Source of the DNA: Dehalococcoidia bacterium
GTDB taxonomy: Bacteria > Chloroflexota > Dehalococcoidia > Bin125
Assembly: GCA_022825265.1 (NCBI GenBank)
Contig: JAJDXE010000004.1
Coordinates: 334,341 to 398,340 of the forward strand
Reading direction: 5' to 3'
DNA length: 64,000 nucleotides
Shown here in pieces: positions 36,958-45,117 of this stretch (its first letter is position 1; every line of letters begins with the position of its first letter). The translations under genes were made by a program, and so were the position numbers. The notes below the pieces were generated by a model. The model ran no database searches and was not told the origin of the DNA. It saw only the letters and a program-made list of their open reading frames with translations.

Positions 36958-38235
36958 TTATCCGCCGGCCGCCGCCTGCATCACCGCCTGCTGGGCCTCG
37001 GGCGGGAGATTGGCGATGATCTCCCTGACCGCGGCGAGGTCGAAGATGATCGGCTCGATCGCGATGAACGGGCTCCCCAGTTCCAACGCCGGCAGGCCGG
37101 TGAACAGGCGCTCCGGCAGCGTCAGCAACTGGGCGACCAAGTGGCCCTGTAGATCGGGCTGGTCCCAGACCAGCATGGCGACCTGACCGGTCAGCAGCGG
37201 CTGCAGGATGGACGGCCCGCCGCCAAAGCCGATGACGGCGATGTCGCTCCGTTCCGCTGCGGCCAGCGCGCCGGCGACGGCGGCGGTCGTGTCGACGTTG
37301 AGCGCGACCAGGGCGACCGCATCTGAGTCCGCCAGGCCTGCCCGCAGCTCATCGAGCCCGGCCGAGACGTCGACCTGTTCGACGCTGCCGCCGCTGTAGG
37401 CCGATTGCAACCCGTCGCAGCGCTGGGTCAGGCCGATGTTGTCCCGCTCATGCAGCAGGCAGCGGACCGTCCCGCTCGTTCCTTGCTCGTTGAGCCACTG
37501 GCCGGCCAGCTCTCCGCCGCGCCGGTCGTCAAGCCCCAGGTGGGCGTAGGCGCCCAGGCCGCGGGAGACGTCCGCGCCGGAGTTGTAGGTCAGCACGGGC
37601 ACGCCTGCGGCTACAGCCTCGCGCAGCGCGTCACCGACGGCCTCGGGCGCGGCGAGCGTCGCCGCGAGCGCGGCTGCGCCGTCGGCCACGCACTGGCGGA
37701 TCGCGGCGGCCTGCGCTGCGCCGTCGGGCGTGGAGACGATGCGGATGTTGTTGCGTTCGAAGCGGCCGCTCTCGGAGGTTCGGTAGTTGGCCCCTTGCCA
37801 GAAGGCGTCGCCCTCGGCGCCGTGGTTGATCACGCAGTAGAGCGCACTCTCGCTGTAGAAGCCCTCGGTCCCTCTGCGCAACGCTTCAATCGACTCCGGC
37901 AGCGGGTAAAACGCCTGTACTCGCACCGGCGAGCTGTGCAGCCGCCTTCCAACGGGTGCGCTGGCGGGCAGGAAGCGGGCGCCGGGCCGAATCACCTCGC
38001 CCCAGCTGCCGTCCGTCTGTTGCGCCTGCACGCCGACCTCGACGCTGCCCTGCTCCAGCTTCACGGCGACGACGCGGATCGGCGTGTCGCCGCGAGCGTC
38101 GGAAGCGCCCGCGTGTCCGAGCCCCGGCGCGTATCGCTGAATCGTCATCCCCAGGACCAGGGCGCCCAGCAGGGCCAGCGCGATCAGCCACGAGCGGCGT
38201 CGGGTCCGGGCCAGGCTGAGCATCTTGATGGTCAT
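36958..38235 (-). CDS. Periplasmic-binding-protein-like (sugar-type) surface protein 1
   Basis: 425 residues. ATG at 38235 with AGAGGAA upstream gives a basic n-region and membrane anchor (SWLIALALLGALVLGMTI) without a lipobox Cys. Residues about 50-110 form a small domain shared by all three paralogues (VAVKLEQGSVEVGVQ, WGEVIRPGARFLP). The rest is a type I periplasmic binding fold like RbsB-type sugar receptors: ALYCVINHGAEGDAFW, TPDGAAQAAAIRQCVADGAA, VLTYNSGADVS, HLGLDDRRGGELAGQWLNEQ and 'CLLHERDNIGLTQRCDG'. No permease or ATPase gene is nearby, so it may be a receptor or share a distant transporter. Confidence 0.75.
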   Translation of the reverse strand: MTIKMLSLARTRRRSWLIALALLGALVLGMTIQRYAPGLGHAGASDARGDTPIRVVAVKLEQGSVEVGVQAQQTDGSWGEVIRPGARFLPASAPVGRRLHSSPVRVQAFYPLPESIEALRRGTEGFYSESALYCVINHGAEGDAFWQGANYRTSESGRFERNNIRIVSTPDGAAQAAAIRQCVADGAAALAATLAAPEAVGDALREAVAAGVPVLTYNSGADVSRGLGAYAHLGLDDRRGGELAGQWLNEQGTSGTVRCLLHERDNIGLTQRCDGLQSAYSGGSVEQVDVSAGLDELRAGLADSDAVALVALNVDTTAAVAGALAAAERSDIAVIGFGGGPSILQPLLTGQVAMLVWDQPDLQGHLVAQLLTLPERLFTGLPALELGSPFIAIEPIIFDLAAVREIIANLPPEAQQAVMQAAAGG

Positions 38236-38577
38236 CTTGGTTCCTCTCGACTTGCGTGCGGACTCAGCTGCGCGGCCGACCTGCCAGGACGGGTTGCCGC
38301 GTGCCGGCCAGCCGAGCGCCTTGGCCTCAGGTCTCGGCGTAGATGTTGCATGGAGTATCGCACGACAAGCCTGAGAATTACATAGATAGTCGTGTAGATA
38401 TGAGTGGATGGATGGTCGATGATATCGGTGTGTGGTGCGAGAGGATCGACCGAATGCGAGAGTTGCACTGGTCGGATGTGGGAGTGGGCGCGAGGCGGTA
38501 GATTTCACGACCGACTTCCAGGCGAGGGGTATTGCCCGAGCGGCTGAGCCCAATACGATTCACAGCGCGAGGCGGGC
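38236..38577. other. Regulatory gap upstream of the binding-protein gene
   Basis: Contains a low-GC stretch at about 38,340-38,420 and AGTTGCAC at 38461. Probably promoter sequence for the minus-strand binding protein and possibly the small plus-strand gene. Confidence 0.4.
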
Positions 38578-38832
38578 ATGACCCAGTTCAATGGCTTCAT
38601 CCAAGCTGTGCTCCGGCTGGCCGAGCGCTCCCAACCTATAGCCGACCACAGGGCGGCGTTGCTGGTCGAACTGGCAAGCGCTGATCTCCACGCCTGGGGT
38701 CACGCCGATCACGAGATCACGCTTGAGCGGACCGAACCCCACTTCGCCGATGCGAGCAGGCTGCGCTGCACGTTTTGGTGCGAGACCTGCAACGTCGCGC
38801 GGGTGGTGTTCTTGCCAGCTCCGGAGGACTAA
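38578..38832 (+). CDS. Small CxxC protein, hypothetical
   Basis: 84 residues, not recognised. Plausible composition with an amphipathic N-terminal helix (GFIQAVLRLAERSQPIADHR). It ends in RLRCTFWCETCNVARVVFLP, where C-x3-C-x2-C could bind zinc. GAGGCGGG lies just before ATG. The opposite strand also has an open frame of similar length, so coding strand is not certain. Confidence 0.45.
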   Translation: MTQFNGFIQAVLRLAERSQPIADHRAALLVELASADLHAWGHADHEITLERTEPHFADASRLRCTFWCETCNVARVVFLPAPED

Positions 38833-39064
38833 GCGGCGGCGCGCGCAAGAGCAATCAGGCCTCATTCTGCACCGCGATCCTGGTCGACATTAGGCACCAA
38901 CGGGAATGTTCCGGCCCACCATTGCTCAGAAACCAGTGGATTCCTCACGCGTAATTGCACGAAACTACACGAGACTCTTGCCGCTGGATACGGGATACTC
39001 GGGAGCGAGATTCATTCCGGTCGCGCCGCCACGCCGAACCGGGATGCGGCAACGGAGGATCGCC

Positions 39065-40456
39065 ATGCACCGACCACAATCGCTTTCTCGATACAGTCGT
39101 TCGCTCCGCATGACCCTGGTGGCCACTCTGCTGTTGGCGGCTGGCGTCGCGTTCACGTTGATCGCCCAGGAGCTGTTCGCCGACCGCGCCGGCGCCGGCG
39201 GGCATGACGGCGGGACGACGGTGCGCATCTCTGCGATCAAGTCGGACGCGGGCGACGTTCGCGTCGCGCTGCAGCCGCACGACGGCGAAGGTTGGGGCAA
39301 GCGCCTGCATCCGCAACTCAACACCGTCGGACGCGACGCTCCAACCAATCGCTGGCTGAACAGCTCGCCGCTTGAATTGGCGGTCTCGATGCACATCGCC
39401 GACGATATCGCCGAAGAGCCCGCGAGCATCGAGAACGACGCCTCCGAGCCGGGCGTCGGCGAGCCGGTCGCGGACGAGCGCCAACTGCTCTGCGTCATCG
39501 CGCACGGACACGCCGCCGACCCGTTCTGGGAGCAGGTGCGCGGCTTCATGTACCAGTCGACCACGCACCTCAATGCGCATGTGCGATTCCACTCCTCGCC
39601 CGACGGCGCCTCCCAGGCGGCGGCCATCGCACAGTGCAGCGCCGACGGCGCGGCGGCGATTGCGGCCACCCTCGCCAATCCCGACGCCGTCACCGAGGCG
39701 CTGCTCGCGGCCAAGCAGGCCGGCGCGCGGATCGTGACCTTCAACTCCGGCGCGAGTCACGCCCGGGCGGCGGGCTCGGAGCTGCATATCGCGCTCGACG
39801 ATCGGTCCGCCGGCCGCTTCATCGGCGAGCGCCTCAACGAGCAGGGAAACACGGGCGTGGTCGCCTGCCTGATCCATGAGCGCCAGAACGTCGGACTCGA
39901 GGAACGCTGCGACGGCCTCGAGGCGACCTACGCCGGCGGCGAGGTGCGAGAGATCAACCTGCCAACAGCCGACGACCCTGACGCGCTGCAAGAACGGCTG
40001 CGCGAGTTGTTGCTGGCCGAGGGCGACGACGCCATCGATGTGTTGGTCTCACTCAGCGCCGGCACCTCGGTCGCCGCGCTCAAGGAAGCCAACGCGATCG
40101 AGGCCGACGGCCCCGTGCTGGAGGGCAAGGGCATTGTGGCGATGGGCTACAGCCTGGAGCGGGGCCAACACCGGCGCGCGCGCACTCAGCAGGGTTTGGC
40201 CAGTCTCGACCTGCTCGGCGTCGCCGATGCGAGCGAGGCGCAGGGTTGGTTCATCGTCAGCGCCCTGACCTACGTCGCCAACTTCCCGCTGACCCCGGTC
40301 TTCGTCGAGCAGCCGACGATCATGCTGATCACGCCCTGGAACCTGAACCTGAGCGGACTGCGAACCGGGTCCTTCGCGGAACTGCGAGCGGCCGACCAGG
40401 CCTACCGCGCGGTCCTCGCCGACGGCGCCAAGGTCGAGCCGATCGAGATCGAGTAG
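39065..40456 (+). CDS. Periplasmic-binding-protein-like surface protein 2
   Basis: 463 residues. GGAGG lies 6 nt before ATG 39065. N-terminal signal anchor (MTLVATLLLAAGVAFTLI), then the shared small domain (VRISAIKSDAGDVRVALQ, GWGKRLHPQ). The binding fold follows: LLCVIAHGHAADPFWEQV, SSPDGASQAAAIAQCSADGA, IVTFNSGASHA, HIALDDRSAGRFIGERLNEQ and 'CLIHERQNVGLEERCDGLE'. Clear paralogue of the 36958 and 40493 genes. It lies 36 nt upstream of the next paralogue, so the two are probably one operon. The conserved Cys pairs at equal places suggest a disulfide. Ligand unknown. Confidence 0.78.
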   Translation: MHRPQSLSRYSRSLRMTLVATLLLAAGVAFTLIAQELFADRAGAGGHDGGTTVRISAIKSDAGDVRVALQPHDGEGWGKRLHPQLNTVGRDAPTNRWLNSSPLELAVSMHIADDIAEEPASIENDASEPGVGEPVADERQLLCVIAHGHAADPFWEQVRGFMYQSTTHLNAHVRFHSSPDGASQAAAIAQCSADGAAAIAATLANPDAVTEALLAAKQAGARIVTFNSGASHARAAGSELHIALDDRSAGRFIGERLNEQGNTGVVACLIHERQNVGLEERCDGLEATYAGGEVREINLPTADDPDALQERLRELLLAEGDDAIDVLVSLSAGTSVAALKEANAIEADGPVLEGKGIVAMGYSLERGQHRRARTQQGLASLDLLGVADASEAQGWFIVSALTYVANFPLTPVFVEQPTIMLITPWNLNLSGLRTGSFAELRAADQAYRAVLADGAKVEPIEIE

Positions 40457-40492
40457 ACGACCGAGGCTGACTGGAAGCGAAAGAGGATCGTC

Positions 40493-42034
40493 ATGCGCTC
40501 ACTGATGCTGATCGCGCTCGGTGTCCTGCTCGGAGCCGCCGCATTGGGTGCGATCTGGGCCGCCCAGGGAGACGGAGCGGCGGAGGTCCGCATCTCCGCC
40601 GCACGGCTGGCGGACGGCCGGGTGGAGGTCGGACTGCAACAGCGCGGGGACGACGGCGCCTGGACGGAAACCCAGAAGCCGCAACACCGCTTCCTCAGTA
40701 CCGACGCGGAAACCGGCAGGGCGCTGTACAGCTCTGCGATGCCCGTCGAGATTGAGACCAGGGAGGAGCGGGGCGCGCGCGCGTATAACGCCTACCTGCG
40801 CGAGTCGGGCGGCGAGATCGCCCAAATCTTCAACAACTACTTCGCCGATCCCGAGAATCCGGAGCGTGAGCCGGGCCTCTTGCTCTGCGTGGTCGACACG
40901 AACGACGCGGGCATCGAGGGCATCTGCGAGGGCATTGAAGCCGAGTACCGGGGAGCGGTCGAACGGATCGCGCTCGCCGACTGGAACGAACTGCGCGCCG
41001 AGCTCGAGCGACGCTTCGCGGATGAGTCGGAGGAGGCGACCGCCGCGCTGGTCACGACCAGCATCGCCACCACCATCGTGGCGTCGGAAGCGAGCGCAAC
41101 GGTCGGCCGGCGACTGCCCACGACCTACTGGATCGAACTGGTCGACCAACACTTGGCCTCGGACGAGCCGCTGTTCTGCCAGATCAGCCACAGCGGAGGG
41201 GTGATCGAGAACCAGCAGGACCTGTTCTGGGGTCTCTCGGCCGAAGTCAGCAGCGCCGCCGCCGCGCAACTCGGCGTCAACCTGGAAGTCAGCGCGCACA
41301 GCAACGCCGCCGATCAGGCGGCCGCGATTCGCGAGTGCGTGGCCAAGGGCGCTTCGGTGATCGCCACCACGCTGGTCGACCCCAAGGCCCTCTCTCCCGC
41401 AATCGAGGAAGCGTTGGCGGCCGACATCCCGGTCCTCTCGTTCAACTCCGGCGCCGAGGTCGCGGACAGCGTCGGCACGGCGCTGCACATCGCACTCGAC
41501 GACCACGAAGCGGGGCGGATCGCCGCTGCGGAGTTCAACCGGCGCGGGGTCGAGGGTGCGGTGCTCTGCGTGCTCCACGAGCCGCACAACGTCGGCCTGC
41601 ACGATCGCTGCAACGGCTTCGAGGAGGTCTACCGGGGTTCGGTCGAGCGATGGTCGGCGGAGGACCCCGAGGCCGTCTGGGATGAACTCGCGGCCCGGCT
41701 CGGCGCAGGCGATATCAGCGCCATCCTGACGCTCTCCGTGCAGAGCGCCTGGGACGCCCGGATCGTGCGGGCGATCCACGGGATCGACGTCGAGATCGCC
41801 GCATTCGGCTTCAGCGTCGGCCTGGCGCAGTCGGTCGCCGATGGGTCGGTCATGTTCAGCATCCTCGACCATCCCGAGATGCAGGCCTACCTGTCGACCG
41901 TGGCCTCGGTGATCGCCAACCGGTGGCGGCTCGACCCGGTCACCTACTTCGACGGGATGTCGCTCTTGATCCGCCCGCAGATCGCCGACGCCGAGTACAT
42001 GCAGGCCGTGATCGACTCGTTGTTCGAGGAGTAG
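40493..42034 (+). CDS. Periplasmic-binding-protein-like surface protein 3 with a half-domain duplication
   Basis: 513 residues, AGAGGAT before ATG 40493. Signal anchor MLIALGVLLGAAALGAIWAA, then the shared small domain (VRISAARLADGRVEVGLQQR). Unlike its paralogues it has an additional stretch at about 125-215 (LLLCVVDTNDAGIEGICEGI, 'YRGAVERIALADWNELRAEL'). This repeats the second lobe seen again at about 360-430 (CVLHEPHNVGLHDRCNGFEE, 'YRGSVERWSAEDPEAVWDEL'). A full binding fold follows (FCQISHSGGVIENQQDLFW, VLSFNSGAEVADSVGTALHI). So the protein holds one and a half binding domains. Ligand unknown; probably co-transcribed with the preceding gene. Confidence 0.75.
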   Translation: MRSLMLIALGVLLGAAALGAIWAAQGDGAAEVRISAARLADGRVEVGLQQRGDDGAWTETQKPQHRFLSTDAETGRALYSSAMPVEIETREERGARAYNAYLRESGGEIAQIFNNYFADPENPEREPGLLLCVVDTNDAGIEGICEGIEAEYRGAVERIALADWNELRAELERRFADESEEATAALVTTSIATTIVASEASATVGRRLPTTYWIELVDQHLASDEPLFCQISHSGGVIENQQDLFWGLSAEVSSAAAAQLGVNLEVSAHSNAADQAAAIRECVAKGASVIATTLVDPKALSPAIEEALAADIPVLSFNSGAEVADSVGTALHIALDDHEAGRIAAAEFNRRGVEGAVLCVLHEPHNVGLHDRCNGFEEVYRGSVERWSAEDPEAVWDELAARLGAGDISAILTLSVQSAWDARIVRAIHGIDVEIAAFGFSVGLAQSVADGSVMFSILDHPEMQAYLSTVASVIANRWRLDPVTYFDGMSLLIRPQIADAEYMQAVIDSLFEE

Positions 42035-42060
42035 GGAACGCGCACCCGGACCGGCGGGCG

Positions 42061-42093
42061 ACGATGTAGCCCTGTGGCGCAGGGCTACATCGT
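42061..42093. repeat. Perfect 14-bp inverted repeat
   Basis: ACGATGTAGCCCTG and CAGGGCTACATCGT pair perfectly around a 5-nt loop, 26 nt after the stop of the third binding protein. No T-run follows, so it may end transcription with factor help or protect the 3' end. Its right arm coincides with the start of a fibronectin fragment. Confidence 0.7.
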
Positions 42094-42172
42094 CCAGCTG
42101 AAGCACAAAAGCGGCGAGACCGGTAGCGGCAAGGCCACGCGGCGCAAGGCGAAGAAGAGGAAGGCGACGTAA
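42083..42172 (+). pseudogene. Fibronectin III half-domain fragment
   Basis: One frame reads GYIVQLKHKSGETGSGK then 'ATRRKAKKRKAT' and a stop. It matches the middle of the fibronectin III domain of the next gene (GYIVHLRPEDGERGSGKTKR, 'PKAKKTKV') and the fragment at 57.65 kb. No start and no other half are present. Confidence 0.6.
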
Positions 42173-42501
42173 AACTAGCGCGGCGCGGGCTTCGCCTACG
42201 GCGTCTCTGTCAGAGCCCGAACGAGTCCGGCATCGGCGAACGGATCCACGCAACGATCACGCCACCTGAGCCCCCGCCTGAGCCGAACGACTCTCGGCAA
42301 CCGGAGAGCGATGCTGTGACTCCTGGCCGCACTTGAGTGGAGAGCGCCGAAACCGTGGGGCGTCGTTCCAATATCTGCACCGGTTCATGTTGCATAGAGA
42401 GTGGATGACCGATAACACTGATTTACATGTTGATTTTACGAAATCCTGCGATACGCTTCGTTGGCGACCAATCGAGATAGGCGGGTTGGAGAGGGGACAC
42501 C

Positions 42502-43629
42502 ATGCGTACACGCAGCTGGCGCAGGTGGCTTTGTGGTTCGATTGCTGTTCGACTCCTGCTCCCGACCGTTGCGCTGATTCTCGTCGGCCTGCTCCTCTTG
42601 ACCGTGTCGCCGGCCGCTGCAGACGAGGACCAGACGCCGCAGGAGCCGCCCGGCCCGGTGATCAATCTGACCCTGACGCCACATGCGGACCGCGTGGTGG
42701 TTAGCTGGCGCGCGCCGCAGACGGGCGGCGCGGTCAACGGCTACATCGTGCATCTGCGTCCGGAAGACGGTGAACGCGGCAGCGGCAAGACCAAGCGCCC
42801 CAAGGCCAAGAAGACGAAGGTGACGTTCAACAAGATCGAGCCGGGCACGACCTACCTGGTCTGGGCACGGGCTCGGAACGCGGCGGGCAAGGGCGAGCGC
42901 GTCCACGCACGCGTCACGACGCCGGCCCCAGCCGTCCAGCCTGTGCAGCAACTGCAGCGAGAGGATCAGCGTCCGGCTGAGCCTGAGCCTGAGCCTGAAC
43001 CTCAGCCAAAGGACCCGGTCACTCCTGCGCCAGACGACGCGCAGGAAGGGGAGAAGCCGATCCGGCAGGTGTGGTATGGGGTGCGCTGGGAGACGCCGGA
43101 GCCGTCGACCGAGCCCGCGTTGGTCAGCAACTTCGGCCAGGCCCGCAACTTCTTCGACTTCCCGACCAACAACTACGTGCATAGCCAAGGTTTCACGACC
43201 GGCGAATCGGAGAGCGTGCTGGAGAGCGTCAGCGCGTCCATCCGCACGGTGCTGAACGTGGCGCACATTGCGACGATCAGGGCCGAGATCTGGTCTGCCG
43301 CCGCCGGCGGCGAGCCGGATCAGAAGCTCGTCGAGCTGATTGTGCCGGACGGGATGGGTGAGGGGGGCGACGTGGTCTTCGCCGCGCCGCCGAACACCGT
43401 GCTGGCCGCGCGAACGCCGTATCACTTCGTGCTCTACACCACCGGCCGCGTCGACCTGCGCGTGGTCGCGACCTCCTCGGTGGACGAAGACGCCTGGGGC
43501 GAGGTCGGCTGGATCATCGCCGACGCCTCCCACCACATCCGGGCGCAGACGCCCGAGGGCGGCAGTTGGGTGGAACAGTCGTCCGAAGGCGTGATGCTAA
43601 TCCGCCTCGATGGCGCCGTGGCCGAGTAG
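42502..43629 (+). CDS. Secreted fibronectin III protein with choice-of-anchor-type domain
   Basis: 375 residues; GGAGAGGGG before ATG 42502. Signal peptide LLLPTVALILVGLLLLTVSP with cleavage near AAA-DE. Residues about 48-140 are a fibronectin III domain (PGPVINLTLTPHADRVVVSW, PGTTYLVWARARNAAGKGER). A Pro/Glu linker of 'EPEP' repeats leads to a C-terminal beta domain (ALVSNFGQARNFFDFPTNNY, 'HSQGFTTGESESVLESVSAS', 'AARTPYHFVLYTTG'). That pattern resembles choice-of-anchor R domains, which record surface display rather than catalysis. Upstream has TGATTTACAT (42419), also found before the 50229 gene. Confidence 0.78.
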   Translation: MRTRSWRRWLCGSIAVRLLLPTVALILVGLLLLTVSPAAADEDQTPQEPPGPVINLTLTPHADRVVVSWRAPQTGGAVNGYIVHLRPEDGERGSGKTKRPKAKKTKVTFNKIEPGTTYLVWARARNAAGKGERVHARVTTPAPAVQPVQQLQREDQRPAEPEPEPEPQPKDPVTPAPDDAQEGEKPIRQVWYGVRWETPEPSTEPALVSNFGQARNFFDFPTNNYVHSQGFTTGESESVLESVSASIRTVLNVAHIATIRAEIWSAAAGGEPDQKLVELIVPDGMGEGGDVVFAAPPNTVLAARTPYHFVLYTTGRVDLRVVATSSVDEDAWGEVGWIIADASHHIRAQTPEGGSWVEQSSEGVMLIRLDGAVAE

Positions 43630-43660
43630 CGAGCGTCGCGCGCGGGCAGTTCAACTATCC

Positions 43661-43702
43661 AGTTGCACCTTTATTTGACGTATAGTTGCACAGGTTTATA
43701 TG
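43661..43702 (+). promoter_or_regulatory. Putative promoter with repeated AGTTGCAC boxes
   Basis: TTGACG (43675-43680), a 16-nt spacer and TATATG (43697-43702). AGTTGCAC occurs at 43661 and again at 43684, flanking the -35 box, 23 nt apart. The region is low in GC for this window. It is the likely promoter of the 43847 gene. Confidence 0.5.
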
Positions 43703-43846
43703 ACGAAACCTCTGTTGTTTGTGAGACAATATCTGAGACAACAGACCCGGTCGTACTGCTCAACAGGCGATCAGGAAGGCAGAGAGTTTGGGAAGCGAGG
43801 CCAGCGGGACCCGGACAGCGCCGCGCACACAGACGAGGAGGACGGG

Positions 43847-45094
43847 ATGACGGTCTTCAGACGCAGGTCGGACAGGGTTGGTCGAATGATGGGAGCGGTG
43901 ATCGCCGTGCTCTTGCTGACCGGCGTCGCGGCGCTGGCGATGTTCGCCTCGCCAATCGGGGCGCACGAGGACTCCGACGAATACGAGCCCGGCGGACGCT
44001 ACGGTCCGCCGCTTACGCCGACCAACTTGACGATCGCGGAGCATGATTCGCGGTTGAGGCTGAAGTGGTGGAAGTCAGGTTGGACCGACGGATTCCACAT
44101 CCAGTACCGCGCGCAAGGCGACACCGAGTGGATCAACGCCGGCTATTGCGCCAACTGGTGGGCCTGGGATTTGATCCTGCTGGACAACGGCACGACCTAC
44201 GACGTCCGCCTCCGCACGCGCAATAGCGGACAGTATTCGGAGTGGGTGACCGGCACGGGTACGCCGCAGGCGGACGCGATCCCGCAGCCGACAGAACGGC
44301 GCGAGGTGCTGCTGAGCGGCACGATGAACGCCCAGCGGATCGGCCATTGTCGCGCCGCCCACATGAGCCCGGTCATCGGTTGCGACGACTACTACACCGG
44401 CGCTGACGACTCCTGCGCGACGCACCTGAACAACACCACGTTCACCGTCGACGACACCGAGTACACCATCAAGTCGCTCTACCAGGGTCAACAGTTCTGG
44501 GGCAACGATGCAGTGCTCTTCTGGGTCGAGCCGCAGATGTCGCGCGAAATGTTCAACGACCTCACCCTGCAAATCGGTGCGCTCCAGCTGCCGCTCGGCA
44601 AGTCGCGCGAGCTGATGCAGATCGATGTGAATGGTCCGCGGAAGGTCCCGGACGGCTACGGCAACGGTACCTACTGGGTGTTCTACCCAGACCTCCACGA
44701 GGTGGGGATGTCCAGCAGCACCGCGATCAGCCTCTGGCGGCCGGCGCAGGAGGATCCCAACAGCGGCCAGCAGATACTCGGCGGCTCATCCGACGCCGAC
44801 GTCGGCGTTCCCGGCGCCGTGCGCAACCTGAGCGTCCGCGAAAACGGCAAGCAGGGAATCCGCGTCGACTGGGACGCGCCCCAGGACGGCGGCGCGGTCG
44901 GCAAGTATGAGGTCACGCTGATCCGCAACGGTGCGGAGCTGGACAAGCGTCGGCCTGGCGCGAAGAAGACGCGCGTCGTGATCCGCAAGCTCGATCCCGG
45001 CGCGACCTACACGATCAGCGTCAAAGCGAAGAACGCGCACGGCTTCGGCGTCGAGCGGACAGCGCAGATCACGCTCAGCGCGGCCAAGCAGTAG
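43847..45094 (+). CDS. Secreted protein: two fibronectin III domains around a WSATLTV-type domain
   Basis: 415 residues; GAGGAGG before ATG 43847. Signal peptide (MMGAVIAVLLLTGVAALAMF). First fibronectin III domain at about 45-135 (PPLTPTNLTIAEHDSRLRLK, 'TTYDVRLRTRNSGQYSEWV'). The middle region (about 150-300) is a variant of the family domain: EVLLSGTMNAQRIGHC, 'LNNTTFTVDDTEYTIKSLYQ', 'LTLQIGALQLPLGKS'. Second fibronectin III at about 325-412 (PGAVRNLSVRENGKQGIRVD, PGATYTISVKAKNAHGFGVE). Four Cys suggest disulfides. Probably a cell-surface binding protein. Confidence 0.8.
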   Translation: MTVFRRRSDRVGRMMGAVIAVLLLTGVAALAMFASPIGAHEDSDEYEPGGRYGPPLTPTNLTIAEHDSRLRLKWWKSGWTDGFHIQYRAQGDTEWINAGYCANWWAWDLILLDNGTTYDVRLRTRNSGQYSEWVTGTGTPQADAIPQPTERREVLLSGTMNAQRIGHCRAAHMSPVIGCDDYYTGADDSCATHLNNTTFTVDDTEYTIKSLYQGQQFWGNDAVLFWVEPQMSREMFNDLTLQIGALQLPLGKSRELMQIDVNGPRKVPDGYGNGTYWVFYPDLHEVGMSSSTAISLWRPAQEDPNSGQQILGGSSDADVGVPGAVRNLSVRENGKQGIRVDWDAPQDGGAVGKYEVTLIRNGAELDKRRPGAKKTRVVIRKLDPGATYTISVKAKNAHGFGVERTAQITLSAAKQ

Positions 45095-45117
45095 CGCTTC
45101 TCCCGAGGAGCGGACGC

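Noticed and set aside
40499..42253. A 584-codon minus-strand frame over the third binding protein
   Set aside because: Shadow frame; the plus strand has signal anchor, domain match and ribosome site.
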